This document shows, one piece after another, positions 18,517 through 28,162 of a stretch of 64,000 nt of DNA; position 1 is the first letter of the stretch, and the number at the start of each line of letters is the position of its first letter. Origin of the DNA: Sulfurimonas hongkongensis (lineage in GTDB: Bacteria > Campylobacterota > Campylobacteria > Campylobacterales > Sulfurimonadaceae); the NCBI RefSeq assembly GCF_000445475.1, contig NZ_AUPZ01000001.1, forward strand, positions 1 through 64,000. The letters are read 5' to 3'. The notes beneath the pieces were generated by a model. That model saw nothing but the letters and a program-made list of their open reading frames with translations, was not told where the DNA came from and ran no database searches. The position numbers and the translations under genes were made by a program.

Positions 18517-19322
18517 TGAAATATTTTGCAGGTATAGATATAGGCTCAACAGCTATTAAAATTGCAATTGTAGATGAAAATAAAAAACTAGCAGGACATA
18601 AAATAAGTGCAAGTGGAAGTATGTTTTACAAATACGCAAAACAAGCACTAAAAGATATGCTCGGCGAGCTTGGCGTTGATGAGGACAGATTGGTTTATAC
18701 AGTCGCAACGGGCTATGGAAGAAAGCTCTTCAAAGAAGCAGATGAAAATATAAGTGAAATTACCGCAAATGCGATGGGTGCAATGGCTGCGGCCGCGTCA
18801 GAGTGCGACATTAAAACTATTATAAACATAGGTGGTCAAGATTCCAAAGCTATCTCACTTGATGATGAGGGTAATGTAGTTAACTTTGCTATGAATGACA
18901 GATGCGCGGCTGGAACTGGAAAATTTCTAGATGTTGTTGCTATGAATTTAGAGATAGAAGTTGATGAGTTAGGCGAATATCATTTCAAATCAACAGGTAC
19001 ACCGCTAGCAATAAATAGCACATGCGCAGTCTTTGCAGAGTCTGAGATAATCGGCCTTTTAGGCAATGATAACAGTGTCGAGGATATCGTAGCAGGCGTT
19101 CACTACTCTATAGCAAAAAGAATTATTAAACTTATAAAAAGAGTTGGCATAAAAGAAGGCATCTATTTTGACGGTGGTCCCGCGCTAAATATCGGCTTAG
19201 TAAGTGCAATCGAGAATGAGTTAGGTAAAAAAATATTTATTCCTGCATTTCCGCAAATAACTACATCTTTAGGTGCTGCAATACTAGCTCATGAATCTTA
19301 TGAATATGAAAACAGAGCTTAA
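18516..19322 (+). CDS. HgdC/BadF-family ATP-dependent activator
   Basis: A 268-residue ASKHA-fold ATPase that drives electrons to very low potential for its HgdB-type partner. Visible motifs are the N-terminal phosphate loop GIDIGST, NIGGQDSK, and FDGGPALN near the C-terminus. Two cysteines match the ligands of the [4Fe-4S] cluster shared at the homodimer interface: Cys130 in RCAAGTGKFL and Cys170 in NSTCAVFAESE. Its ATG overlaps the preceding stop codon (TAATG), so it is tightly coupled to the double-cubane gene. The immediate electron donor is unknown; the two polyferredoxins in the operon are the obvious candidates. Confidence 0.92.
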   Translation: MKYFAGIDIGSTAIKIAIVDENKKLAGHKISASGSMFYKYAKQALKDMLGELGVDEDRLVYTVATGYGRKLFKEADENISEITANAMGAMAAAASECDIKTIINIGGQDSKAISLDDEGNVVNFAMNDRCAAGTGKFLDVVAMNLEIEVDELGEYHFKSTGTPLAINSTCAVFAESEIIGLLGNDNSVEDIVAGVHYSIAKRIIKLIKRVGIKEGIYFDGGPALNIGLVSAIENELGKKIFIPAFPQITTSLGAAILAHESYEYENRA

Positions 19323-19352
19323 TTAGATTTATGCAAGGAAAAAGTGCAATAG

Positions 19353-22300
19353 ATGTTTAATAAAATTATAAAATTTTTTATTGAGAACTATAGAATAAAC
19401 TATACTCTATTTTTTTTAATTTTTGCAGTAGGCATCTACTCCTATACAAAAATACCAAAGGAGATATCTCCTACTATTGAACCTTCTTCTATAACTATCA
19501 GGGGCACATATCAAGGAGCTTCTGTAGATAGTTTAAATACTATGGCTGTTGGGGAAATCGAAGATGAAGTAAAAAACATTATTGGCGTAGAGAGTGTCTC
19601 TTCTGTAATAACACCGGGAAAATTCAGTATAGTTCTTGAACTTGACAAGAGAGTAGATAAAGCAACAGTTATACGCGACGTTGAAGATGCACTCTCACTT
19701 ATTAAAGTTAATCTACCGAGTGATATGGATGATCCAGTTATCAGAGGCGTTGCGCATTCAAGAAGCATCATGCATATATCGATTCAATCTTTGAGTCTTC
19801 CTAGAGAGAGATTAAAAGAGCTATCAAAAAACTTTAAAACTAAATTGCTCTCGATTAAAAATGTATCAGATGTAACTATATTTGGAAACTCAGAGCTTTT
19901 TTATGAAGTTTTGATTGATGAGAAAAAAGTCAATGCCTACAATATATCTATGAGTGAGGTTTTGCGACTTTTTTCTGAAGTCTCTTATATCTTTCCTCTT
20001 GGAAAGATAGACAATACAAATGAGCCTTACTATATATCAACACATAATGATAAAAAATTCTCTTCTGAGTTTGAAAATACCACCCTAAATATAAACAACC
20101 AACAAATTGTTTTAAAAGATATAGCTTCCATAAGTAAAAAGTACGAAGATGCATCAACTCTTGCAAGTATGGATGGAAAAAATTCCATCACACTTGCCAT
20201 ATCTCAAAATCCAAAGGGCAATGCTATTAGCATAGCAGAAGATATCAATCAACTCATATCAAAGATGAAGATTGATGATGTTGAGTTTAGCGTGAGGATG
20301 GACTCATCAACCATTATAAAAGATAGACTCAATATTGTTATCTCAAATATTTTACTTGGTGTTTTACTTATTACTCTGCTTACAGCTGTTTTAATCAATA
20401 TAAAAATGGCACTAGTGATCGCACTAGGGATTCCTACCTCTTTTGTTATTGGTGCTATCTATTTTTATCTTACAGGGCACAGCATCAATATAAATTCACT
20501 AATCGGAGTTTTAATAGCTATAGGAATTATCGTCGATGATGCCATTGTTGTGAGTGAAAATATTCAGCAATATATTGAAAAAGGCTACAGTGCAAAAGAT
20601 GCAGCATATCTGGGAACAAAAGAGGTCGCAAAACCAGTAATGATAGCCTCTTTAACTACTATATTTTCTTTTATACCTCTTTTGATGATAAGTGGAAAAT
20701 TAGGAGAGATAGTAGCGCTTATACCCATAGCTTTTAGCGCACTTGTTATCGCTTCACTTATAGAGTCCTTTATCTTTTTGCCACTTCATGCTACTCATAT
20801 TTTAGGCTCAAACTCAAAAACTCGCTCATGGAAAAAAGCAAATCTACTCTACCAAAAAGTCTTAAGTTTTCTCCTAAAACATCAAAAAAGTTTTCTGCTT
20901 ACATTTATCATCATAGTGCCTCTTTTAACCTTTTACGGAGTTCAAAAATCAAAATTTCAGATGTTTCAACCCTTTGATGACTCTTCTATAAACATTACAT
21001 TTAAAGCAGATCCCACAACTTCACTTGATGATTCTCTAAATATTGTGCAAACTTTAGAAAAAGAGATACTAAAAGAGCAGAAGAGATTTTTTGTAAAGCA
21101 TGTAAGCTCTACAGCAGGATATAGAAGAAGTGCTACAGGCACAACTGAAATCTACCCATATGTTGGATATATATCTTTAGAGCTACACAAAATGAAACCC
21201 CAAAATTTTGTAGATAAGTATATTACGCCTTACCTTAGTTTTTATTATGACAATAAAGATAGGATCAGAGATATCTCCTCGCAAAAGATTTCAAAAGATT
21301 TAAGAGTTTGGCTAAAAGAGCAGAAGTATGAAGAAAAGTTTCATCTAAATAGCCTAATGGTAGTGGAAAATAAGATGGGAAATACAAAAGCAGATATTCG
21401 CATCGGTGTCGTTAGCGATGACTATCAAAAAGCGATAAAAGCCGTTAGAACTATCGAAGATAGCTTTAGCCAAATTCAAGGCATAGAATATTTTGGTAAT
21501 AACATCAAAGTTGGTACTGATGAGATTAAACTTAAAATCAACAGTTATGGCGAGGAGCTAGGCATTACCGAAAAACTCCTAGGTAACTATATCTCAAAGC
21601 TCTATCTCTCTCTTAAGATCGCCACAATATATGATGGGCGTGAGCTTTTAGATGTAAAGATAAAATCACTCAATTTTAAAGATGATCTAGAGAGTTTTAA
21701 AAGATTGGAAATTCCTATACAAAACGACACCTATGTAAAGCTAGAGGATATCTGTGAATTTGAAAAGGTGACTGCTCTAGAGATGTTAGTCAAAGATGAT
21801 GGACATACTAGCTTTTATGTTTTTGCAAATGTTGACCCTTCTAAAACTACAGCAACAGAAGTTTTGCAAAAGATAGAACCGACAATTCAAAAATTAAAAG
21901 ACGAAGGATTGGAGTTGAGACTCAAAGGCGAGGCAGAACAAAAGAGGAGTATGCAATCGGAGATGATATTAGCATCTATTGTTGCTATGATTTTAATTTT
22001 TATCTCTATTTTATATCTTTTTGATTCCATAAGAGAGACCCTAATAGTAATGTCAGTCATTCCCTTTTCACTTCTTGGTGTATATATAGGTCATTTTATT
22101 ATGGGTTTTAATATTTCTCTTCCATCTCTCATAGGAGCCTTAGGGCTAGCAGGTGTTATCGTAAATGATGGTATTTTGATGATGGCAACGATAAAAACCG
22201 CAACAAACAAAGATGAAATTTTCACTCTTGCAGCAAGAAGATTTAGACCAATTGTACTTACTTCTGTTACTACAATTATTGGTCTTTCGTCACTAATATT

Positions 22301-22439
22301 TTTTGCGACAGCTCAAGCTGTAACATTTCAACCTTTAGCTATTGCTATTGGATTTGGACTTTTGTGGGGAACAGTACTAAACCTCTTCTACCTGCCAACA
22401 ATATACAATTTTTTACATAAATATAGGAAAAAAACATGA
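19353..22439 (+). CDS. RND-family transporter, no adaptor gene nearby
   Basis: A 1028-residue inner-membrane RND pump (AcrB fold): a first helix, a long periplasmic porter region, a membrane block, a second periplasmic region and a final membrane block. The proton-relay acidic pair is present in GIIVDDAIVVSEN. The equivalent C-terminal helix carries GLAGVIVNDGIL, the VND variety rather than the KNAIL of classical drug pumps. No membrane-fusion adaptor or outer-membrane channel gene is in the operon. It could export the carrier ligand after cargo release, as siderophore-recycling pumps do, but this is inference. It overlaps tonB by 4 bp. Confidence 0.9.
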   Translation: MFNKIIKFFIENYRINYTLFFLIFAVGIYSYTKIPKEISPTIEPSSITIRGTYQGASVDSLNTMAVGEIEDEVKNIIGVESVSSVITPGKFSIVLELDKRVDKATVIRDVEDALSLIKVNLPSDMDDPVIRGVAHSRSIMHISIQSLSLPRERLKELSKNFKTKLLSIKNVSDVTIFGNSELFYEVLIDEKKVNAYNISMSEVLRLFSEVSYIFPLGKIDNTNEPYYISTHNDKKFSSEFENTTLNINNQQIVLKDIASISKKYEDASTLASMDGKNSITLAISQNPKGNAISIAEDINQLISKMKIDDVEFSVRMDSSTIIKDRLNIVISNILLGVLLITLLTAVLINIKMALVIALGIPTSFVIGAIYFYLTGHSININSLIGVLIAIGIIVDDAIVVSENIQQYIEKGYSAKDAAYLGTKEVAKPVMIASLTTIFSFIPLLMISGKLGEIVALIPIAFSALVIASLIESFIFLPLHATHILGSNSKTRSWKKANLLYQKVLSFLLKHQKSFLLTFIIIVPLLTFYGVQKSKFQMFQPFDDSSINITFKADPTTSLDDSLNIVQTLEKEILKEQKRFFVKHVSSTAGYRRSATGTTEIYPYVGYISLELHKMKPQNFVDKYITPYLSFYYDNKDRIRDISSQKISKDLRVWLKEQKYEEKFHLNSLMVVENKMGNTKADIRIGVVSDDYQKAIKAVRTIEDSFSQIQGIEYFGNNIKVGTDEIKLKINSYGEELGITEKLLGNYISKLYLSLKIATIYDGRELLDVKIKSLNFKDDLESFKRLEIPIQNDTYVKLEDICEFEKVTALEMLVKDDGHTSFYVFANVDPSKTTATEVLQKIEPTIQKLKDEGLELRLKGEAEQKRSMQSEMILASIVAMILIFISILYLFDSIRETLIVMSVIPFSLLGVYIGHFIMGFNISLPSLIGALGLAGVIVNDGILMMATIKTATNKDEIFTLAARRFRPIVLTSVTTIIGLSSLIFFATAQAVTFQPLAIAIGFGLLWGTVLNLFYLPTIYNFLHKYRKKT

Positions 22440-23161
22440 ACAGATATGTCTCATCATTTATAATAAGCGCGCTCTCATATTTGGCAATTGTAGTTACACT
22501 AATTTATATAGTCAATATAGATACAAAAGTAAGCACAGATACTAAGGTAGAAGATGTTAGAAAAGTATGCTTTAGAGTGGTTGCTCAAGCTAAACCCCAA
22601 AAACCAAAGCAAGAGAAGATTACGCCTAAACCTAAACCTAAACCTAAACCCAAACCCAAACCCAAATCCAAGCCTAAGCCTAAGCCAGTTCCCCAGCCGA
22701 TAAAAGAGCCAATTATTGAAGAAAAAATTGTTGAAGAGACAGTCATCGAAGAGGAAGTAGTAGAGGAGACAATTGAAGAAGTACAAGAGCAAAGAGAAGA
22801 AATTGTTGAAGAGACAGCAGTAAAAGAAGAAGAAGTTTTAACAGAGAAACAACATGAAATAAATCAAGATATTCTCTTAGCAAAACAAAATAAATTTATA
22901 AACGATCTAATAAAAAGAATCAATGATAACAAATCCTATCCAAATATGGCTAGAAGAAGGGGGATAGAGGGTCTTGTGGATGTGAAATTCAAAATACTCT
23001 CAGATGGTAATGTAGAAGGAATGAAAATAGTCTCTGGAAGAAGCGTGTTTAAAAAATCAGCCTTAGAAGCGATCAGCAAAAGTTTTCCAGTTACTGTTGA
23101 AGAAGCACTATTTAACTTCCCCAAAGAGTTTAGAGTAAAACTCTCATATACTCTAAGGTGA
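22436..23161 (+). CDS. tonB: TonB energy-transducing protein
   Basis: A 241-residue TonB. It has one N-terminal membrane helix (about 8-26), a long Lys-Pro then Glu-rich spacer that spans the periplasm, and a C-terminal TonB domain. The last contains YPNMARRRGIEGLVDVKF and KSALEAISKSF and would contact the TonB box of the receptor. It closes the ten-gene operon that opens with the receptor, overlapping the RND gene by ATGA. Together with exbB and exbD it forms a complete, locus-specific energising system. Confidence 0.93.
   Translation: MNRYVSSFIISALSYLAIVVTLIYIVNIDTKVSTDTKVEDVRKVCFRVVAQAKPQKPKQEKITPKPKPKPKPKPKPKSKPKPKPVPQPIKEPIIEEKIVEETVIEEEVVEETIEEVQEQREEIVEETAVKEEEVLTEKQHEINQDILLAKQNKFINDLIKRINDNKSYPNMARRRGIEGLVDVKFKILSDGNVEGMKIVSGRSVFKKSALEAISKSFPVTVEEALFNFPKEFRVKLSYTLR
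22625..22687 (+). repeat. hexanucleotide repeat in the TonB spacer
   Basis: About ten tandem copies of a CCTAAA-type hexamer (variants CCCAAA, TCCAAG, CCTAAG) encode the Pro-Lys repeat of the TonB spacer. The first four copies are identical. Gain or loss of copies would keep the reading frame and change only spacer length. Confidence 0.9.
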
Positions 23162-23195
23162 TTTTAAGTACTCCCCATTCAAAATAATCAGGTGC

Positions 23196-25154
23196 TTATG
23201 TTTTAAACACCTCTAGTTTTGCATGCAATTCATCCGTCATAGAGTTGAGATGCTCTGCGGCAGCTGCAATTTCTTCTACATTTCTTGCATTATTTGAAGA
23301 AATTTCGTTAATCTCTGAGACTTGAGAGACGATAAACTCGACATCTTTTCCTGTTTTTTCAAAGTCACTAACGGTTTTATCACTTGCTTTAACAGCATCT
23401 TTTACAATTACTACACTCTCATTTATTTTAACTTCAACATCCGTTGCATTTACTGAGAGCTTTTGAATATCTTCTGAGTTGGAGTTCATCTGCACACTTA
23501 CATCTATAATCGATTGGACTATAACATTGATAGTTGCATTTATCTCTGTAAGACTCTTTTGAGTTCTCTCTGCAAGTTTTCTTACTTCATCTGCCACAAC
23601 AGCAAAACCGCGTCCATGCTCGCCTGCACGAGCAGCTTCTATGGCAGCGTTAAGAGCAAGAAGATTTGTCTGTTCCGCAATATCAGAGATAATTTCAAGA
23701 ATACTTTTAACCTCATTTGCTTCACTTGAGAGTGTTTGCATTTTTTGTGCAAGTTCAACCTCAAGGTGTGCAGAGCCTTGTACTTTTTGTGTTAGTGCTA
23801 CTATCTCATCTCTTGCAAGATCAAGATTGTTATTTGCTCTTAGTATCTCTTTTTTACTCTCATTTGCATCACCTATTGCCTGAGTTATCTCATCTTTGAT
23901 CCCTCTTGCTTTTTTGGTAGTCTCGTCAATGACTATAACTGATTTCTCCACATTTTCCCCCACACCTATCGCAGTAGTGGAGAGCTCATGAGAGATGGAA
24001 GCATTCTCACTTGAAGATTTTTTAGATGTCTCTATAAGGTCTCTCAAATTTACTAAAAGTCTATTAAAGCTTTGTGCCATCTCTGATATCTCTTTAGGAG
24101 CATCTTCATTGGCTTTGATAGTTAGATTATGACTCTCCCCTATATTCACAAGAGTAACTTTAAAGTGCTCAATTGGATTATTTACAGAGATTTTAATAAG
24201 ATAGAGTATGATTAAAGCGAAAAGTATGATACCTACTACAAGTCCTGTTGTTAACATCGTAATGTTAAAAGACGCCTTTTCGATTTTTTCATCTATATCT
24301 CTATAAATATATTTGTAAAGCTCAAGCTCTACACTTCTAAGTATATCTATAGAGACCGTCGCATTTGTAAACCAAACATTTGCATCAACTCCAAAATCTC
24401 CTGCCATCCCTTTTGTTTTGGCCGTCTCTATCATAACAAATATTTTCTTAACTGCTTCGCCTCTAAACGTCTCTTTGTAAAAATCTAGTAGTTTTTGCTG
24501 CGTTAGCATCTCAAACTGTTTGATGTTTGTACCGTAAGCATCAAACACGCTACCAAAAGTAAAATACCTCTCTTGTAAAAAGTCGTCTTTGGTAAAAGCA
24601 CCATTTAAAATCGCTCTCATTCGACCTAAATTCTCTTTTGCATAAGCTAGATGAATATACGCTTGAACCATATTTCTACTATCTTTATCATCCATAAAAG
24701 AAGTAACTTCTATGGTAGCCATCAGCATAGTATTTATGTTTTTTGCATAGTATAAACCCACTTCTGATTCGCTCATGCTAAAAGAGTCTATAGAACTTCT
24801 TTTTATAGAGAGTCTACTAAGATTGTTTAAAACAGATATATCACCATTTGTTTTAGCGTAAACGGTTTTTATCTCATCTATCGCAGTATCAACTTTGCTT
24901 CTGATTTTAGAGAGTTTGTTGCCGCCTCTAGCTCCGCCTGAGGAGACAAATCCAACGCTAAGTCCCCTTTCTATTTGAAGATAATGGATAGCATTTGCCA
25001 AAGACTCTACCTCCTCAATGCGATGCTTTGTTACGCTTAAATTCTCTTTTATGCCCATGTCAAAAACTATCTTTCCTGTAGAGAGAGCAACGATAACCAT
25101 TATCGGGATAAGTGCCAATATCATCAATCTTACTTTAATACTTAAGTTTTTCAT
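23196..25154 (-). CDS. NIT-domain methyl-accepting chemotaxis protein
   Basis: A 652-residue transmembrane chemoreceptor. An N-terminal helix (about 6-26) and a second near 298-318 flank a helical NIT-type sensor domain, marked by [13 protein letters not shown] and [18 protein letters not shown]. The cytoplasmic signalling tip is textbook: [20 protein letters not shown] followed by [21 protein letters not shown] domains are linked to nitrate/nitrite sensing in known cases, but the ligand here is unproven. The start at 25154 has AGGAAG about 7 nt upstream; the in-frame ATG at 25193 would overlap the upstream gene and was rejected. It lies 28 bp behind a homologous NIT-GGDEF-EAL gene, probably in one operon. 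Confidence 0.93.
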   Translation of the reverse strand: MKNLSIKVRLMILALIPIMVIVALSTGKIVFDMGIKENLSVTKHRIEEVESLANAIHYLQIERGLSVGFVSSGGARGGNKLSKIRSKVDTAIDEIKTVYAKTNGDISVLNNLSRLSIKRSSIDSFSMSESEVGLYYAKNINTMLMATIEVTSFMDDKDSRNMVQAYIHLAYAKENLGRMRAILNGAFTKDDFLQERYFTFGSVFDAYGTNIKQFEMLTQQKLLDFYKETFRGEAVKKIFVMIETAKTKGMAGDFGVDANVWFTNATVSIDILRSVELELYKYIYRDIDEKIEKASFNITMLTTGLVVGIILFALIILYLIKISVNNPIEHFKVTLVNIGESHNLTIKANEDAPKEISEMAQSFNRLLVNLRDLIETSKKSSSENASISHELSTTAIGVGENVEKSVIVIDETTKKARGIKDEITQAIGDANESKKEILRANNNLDLARDEIVALTQKVQGSAHLEVELAQKMQTLSSEANEVKSILEIISDIAEQTNLLALNAAIEAARAGEHGRGFAVVADEVRKLAERTQKSLTEINATINVIVQSIIDVSVQMNSNSEDIQKLSVNATDVEVKINESVVIVKDAVKASDKTVSDFEKTGKDVEFIVSQVSEINEISSNNARNVEEIAAAAEHLNSMTDELHAKLEVFKT

Positions 25155-25182
25155 AAATCGCTTCCTTTTTTTATTTTCTTTA

Positions 25183-27771
25183 TCAATAACCAACTAGTTT
25201 TTCTCTTGGTGCTGAAAAATAATATCCTTGAGAATAATCAATTTCTAACTCCTTTACTATCTTAAAAATCGCTTCATTTTCAACAAACTCAGCTATGGTC
25301 TTCATGCCAAGTTTTTTAGAAAACTCTACAATTGTAGAGACGACTAAAAAAGCATTTTCATCTGTGTCTATATTTTTTATAAGCGAGCCATCTATCTTTA
25401 AGTAATCTGCTTTTAGCTTAATGAGGTACTCAAAGTTACTGTATCCTGTTCCAAAATCATCTATAGCTATCTTGCAGCCATATCTCTTAACTTCATCTAT
25501 AAAATTTTTGACCGTTTGAAAATTTTCAATATACTCTGATTCAACTATCTCAAATACAACTTTAGATCCGATATCATACTTTTCTAACATCATTAAAATA
25601 TAGTCATGGATTTTAGGTTCAAGTACGTCCATAATAGATAAATTTACAGAAAATTCAACGTCTTTATCTTTAAACATTTCAAACGACTGTGCAATTACAA
25701 TTTTTGTAATATCAAAATATTTTTTTGTCTTTTTTGCTATATCTAAAAAGAAGTATGGGGAGATGATGCTTCCATCTTCATCTATCATTCTAATGAGTGA
25801 TTCATACTTTTCATATTTTAAATCAAGGTTGTTAACGATAGGTTGGTAAAAGGTGACAATCTTCTTGTTTTGCAGAGCGGTTGCTAGTTTTTTTGTGCAC
25901 TTTATGTTATTTTCATACTTACCATTGAGATTAATGCTATCACTATAGACGACAAAGTCGCTATTTTCTTGTTTTGCAATTTTAAGTGCCATATCTGCTT
26001 TAGGCAAAAGACTTGTTTTATCTTCAAAGGCGATACCACAACTGCAAGAGAGTACAATGTTTTCATTTTCAATAGTTAGATCTTCTTTGATTAGCAGTAA
26101 AATATCTCTGCATTTATAGATAAAAGAATCCCTCTCATATTCGGTTGCAAGAAGGGCAAACTCATCTCCTTGAAGTCTATAAAAGAAGAGTCTCTCATCT
26201 TTTGAGATAAAGTTATAGATTTTATCTGCTACGGATTTAATGATGCAATCTCCAAATGCATGTCCATAAAAATCGTTTAATTCTCTAAATCCATCTATAT
26301 TAAAAAGAGCTATTGAGAGATTGTGCTTTTCATCTATATCACTGTTTAGTTTATATCTGTTTGCATAGTTTGTAAGTGCATCAGTCTGGGCAATTTTCTC
26401 AAAGATAATCTTCTGTTTAACAATCTGGGTAATATCTGTTCTTATTGCGATAAACTCTATCACACTACCATTTGCATCTAAGATAGGTTTTATAAACGTT
26501 TTTGCCCAGTAAGCACTACCATCTTTTTTAAGATTTTTGATTTCACCAATCCAAGGTTGCTTTAAGCATTTAATCGTCTGCCACAAATCTGCGAAAAGCT
26601 CTTTAGGCATATCAGGATGATTTACAACGCTATGAGTTTTACCTAAAAGTTCACTTTCACTATAGCCATTGATTTTGCAAAACTTTTCATTTACATAGGT
26701 TATGATGCCATCTTTATCGGTTTTTGAAACTATAGCACTCTCATCAACGGCTGATTTATACTGCTCTAGAAGAGATGTGGATTTTGAAAGATTTGACTCT
26801 AGGGAGTTTGTGGAGGTTAGTATCTCTCTTATGATTATTATAGCTTGAAATATAATTACTACTGTGCTGATAATTAAAAACATTAAGACTAGAATCATCT
26901 CATAAAAATTTGATTCTTGTTTTTTTTCCAATAATATTTTAACATTAGCAAAGAGTTCATTTTCTACTTTTTTTAAAGTATCTATAGCATGCGTAACTTT
27001 TTCAAACCATACATAAGAAAGATTATCAACTTTTGTATTGTTTGGGTTGTTTAAGATAAAACTAATAATCTCAAAAGTTTCTTTAATCCTATCTTCCTCT
27101 AATGATTTTTTATAAAAATAAAAAAAATCTCTATCTTTAAATAACGTGCTTTCAAATCTTTTTTGAGCCATACGATATATGTTTAAAAATCCTCTTATTT
27201 TTACAAAATCATCATCTTGAAACTCTTTTTTAACAAAAGATTTATTTAAAATAGCTCTTGTTTTTCCAAGCGACTCTTTCATAACCGCAAGATGCGTATA
27301 AGCTTGTATGTAGTTTCTATCTTGAAGATTATTTATAGAGTTTGGAATAGTGTTTATAATATCAAGAAGCATTGAAATTTTTAAAGAGTAAAACTCTTCA
27401 ATTTCATTTATAGTAAGACTACCTACATCAAGAGAATTTTTTTCTTCTATACATTGGTTTAAAAGAGTTATATTGCTATCAATAGTACTGTTTTTTAGTA
27501 GCTCTTCTAACTCTTGTTTTACAAAGGTAAGTCTCTCTTTTTTATCACTCTTTTCATCTACTGCAAGCTCTATACTAAGACCTCTCTCAAGTTGTAACAA
27601 ATGAACAAATTTTGAGATTATCACCGCGTTGTCAATATGTTTTTTTGTAAGTTCAATATTTTGTTTTTTGTTAAATATCTCCACAAGAATCATCGTTGAT
27701 AGTATAAAGATGACGATCATTGGGAGTGTGGATAAAACAAATAGTTTTGACTTAAGATTTAGATTATGCAT
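25183..27771 (-). CDS. NIT-PAS-GGDEF-EAL protein, likely c-di-GMP phosphodiesterase
   Basis: An 862-residue membrane signalling protein. Two helices (about 9-30 and 290-312) flank a NIT-type sensor with [12 protein letters not shown], homologous to that of the adjacent chemoreceptor. A PAS domain (about 330-440), a GGDEF domain and an EAL domain follow. The GGDEF signature is degenerate (RLQGDEFAL), so cyclase activity is doubtful. The EAL domain keeps its key features: [38 protein letters not shown] and YSQGYYFS. It should therefore hydrolyse cyclic di-GMP. A perfect palindrome that recurs upstream of the divergent XRE gene lies 12 bp before the start codon. Confidence 0.92.
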   Translation of the reverse strand: MHNLNLKSKLFVLSTLPMIVIFILSTMILVEIFNKKQNIELTKKHIDNAVIISKFVHLLQLERGLSIELAVDEKSDKKERLTFVKQELEELLKNSTIDSNITLLNQCIEEKNSLDVGSLTINEIEEFYSLKISMLLDIINTIPNSINNLQDRNYIQAYTHLAVMKESLGKTRAILNKSFVKKEFQDDDFVKIRGFLNIYRMAQKRFESTLFKDRDFFYFYKKSLEEDRIKETFEIISFILNNPNNTKVDNLSYVWFEKVTHAIDTLKKVENELFANVKILLEKKQESNFYEMILVLMFLIISTVVIIFQAIIIIREILTSTNSLESNLSKSTSLLEQYKSAVDESAIVSKTDKDGIITYVNEKFCKINGYSESELLGKTHSVVNHPDMPKELFADLWQTIKCLKQPWIGEIKNLKKDGSAYWAKTFIKPILDANGSVIEFIAIRTDITQIVKQKIIFEKIAQTDALTNYANRYKLNSDIDEKHNLSIALFNIDGFRELNDFYGHAFGDCIIKSVADKIYNFISKDERLFFYRLQGDEFALLATEYERDSFIYKCRDILLLIKEDLTIENENIVLSCSCGIAFEDKTSLLPKADMALKIAKQENSDFVVYSDSINLNGKYENNIKCTKKLATALQNKKIVTFYQPIVNNLDLKYEKYESLIRMIDEDGSIISPYFFLDIAKKTKKYFDITKIVIAQSFEMFKDKDVEFSVNLSIMDVLEPKIHDYILMMLEKYDIGSKVVFEIVESEYIENFQTVKNFIDEVKRYGCKIAIDDFGTGYSNFEYLIKLKADYLKIDGSLIKNIDTDENAFLVVSTIVEFSKKLGMKTIAEFVENEAIFKIVKELEIDYSQGYYFSAPREKLVGY

Positions 27772-27783
27772 TTCCCGCCTAGT

Positions 27784-27799
27784 TTATCCTATAGGATAA
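27784..27799. promoter_or_regulatory. palindromic operator candidate, site 1
   Basis: TTATCCTATAGGATAA is a perfect 16-bp palindrome 12 bp upstream of the NIT-PAS-GGDEF-EAL start codon. An identical core recurs at 28145-28162. On the minus strand the site abuts a TATTAT hexamer, so a bound protein could block transcription. The XRE-type regulator encoded by the divergent gene is the obvious candidate to bind it. Confidence 0.7.
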
Positions 27800-28038
27800 T
27801 AATTTTTACGCTGTTTTTTTACGTTTTCAAAGCAAAATGAAGATTACTAACTGTTAGTATAATAATTATTTATAATAAAAATGAAATTGTACATACTTTA
27901 AAGAAAAAATAATTTGACCTACATCAAATATAATATTATATTTGAAAGTTAGTTTAAAATTATAAGCTTCAAAATTTCATTATTTCTAAAAAAAACATAT
28001 ATATAACGCTAAAAAGTATTCACAAAATCTCCCCCTTT

Positions 28039-28082
28039 AAAAAGCTTCAACATTCCTTATTTAAGGGATGAAAAGGCTTTTT
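28039..28082. terminator. long hairpin with T-tract, possible sRNA terminator
   Basis: The outer arms AAAAAGC/GCTTTTT enclose a second stem, CATTCCTTA/TAAGGGATG, with a 2-nt loop and one G-T pair; the two stems are separated by mispaired bases. The downstream side ends in a T-run, and the opposite strand also ends in T after the stem. It lies between two divergent genes where neither needs a terminator, so it may end a small RNA or be a folded regulatory element. Confidence 0.45.
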
Positions 28083-28144
28083 TATTCTGCAAATAAAAAT
28101 GAAAAATCTTGGTATAAATTTTAGAGTATAGACTTTCTACATAT

Positions 28145-28162
28145 TTTATCCTATAGGATAAA
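28145..28162. promoter_or_regulatory. palindromic operator candidate, site 2
   Basis: TTTATCCTATAGGATAAA is a perfect 18-bp palindrome whose inner 16 bp equal site 1 at 27784-27799. It lies about 105 bp upstream of the XRE regulator start codon and 345 bp from site 1, fitting autoregulation plus control of the divergent operon. Confidence 0.7.

Noticed and set aside
22499-22792. Minus-strand reading frame rich in Arg, Leu and Phe opposite tonB
   Set aside because: It is the antisense of the Pro-Lys repeat of TonB, with low-complexity composition and no start signals.
23162-23195. Terminator between tonB and the convergent chemoreceptor gene
   Set aside because: No strong stem with a T-tract is visible in the short gap.
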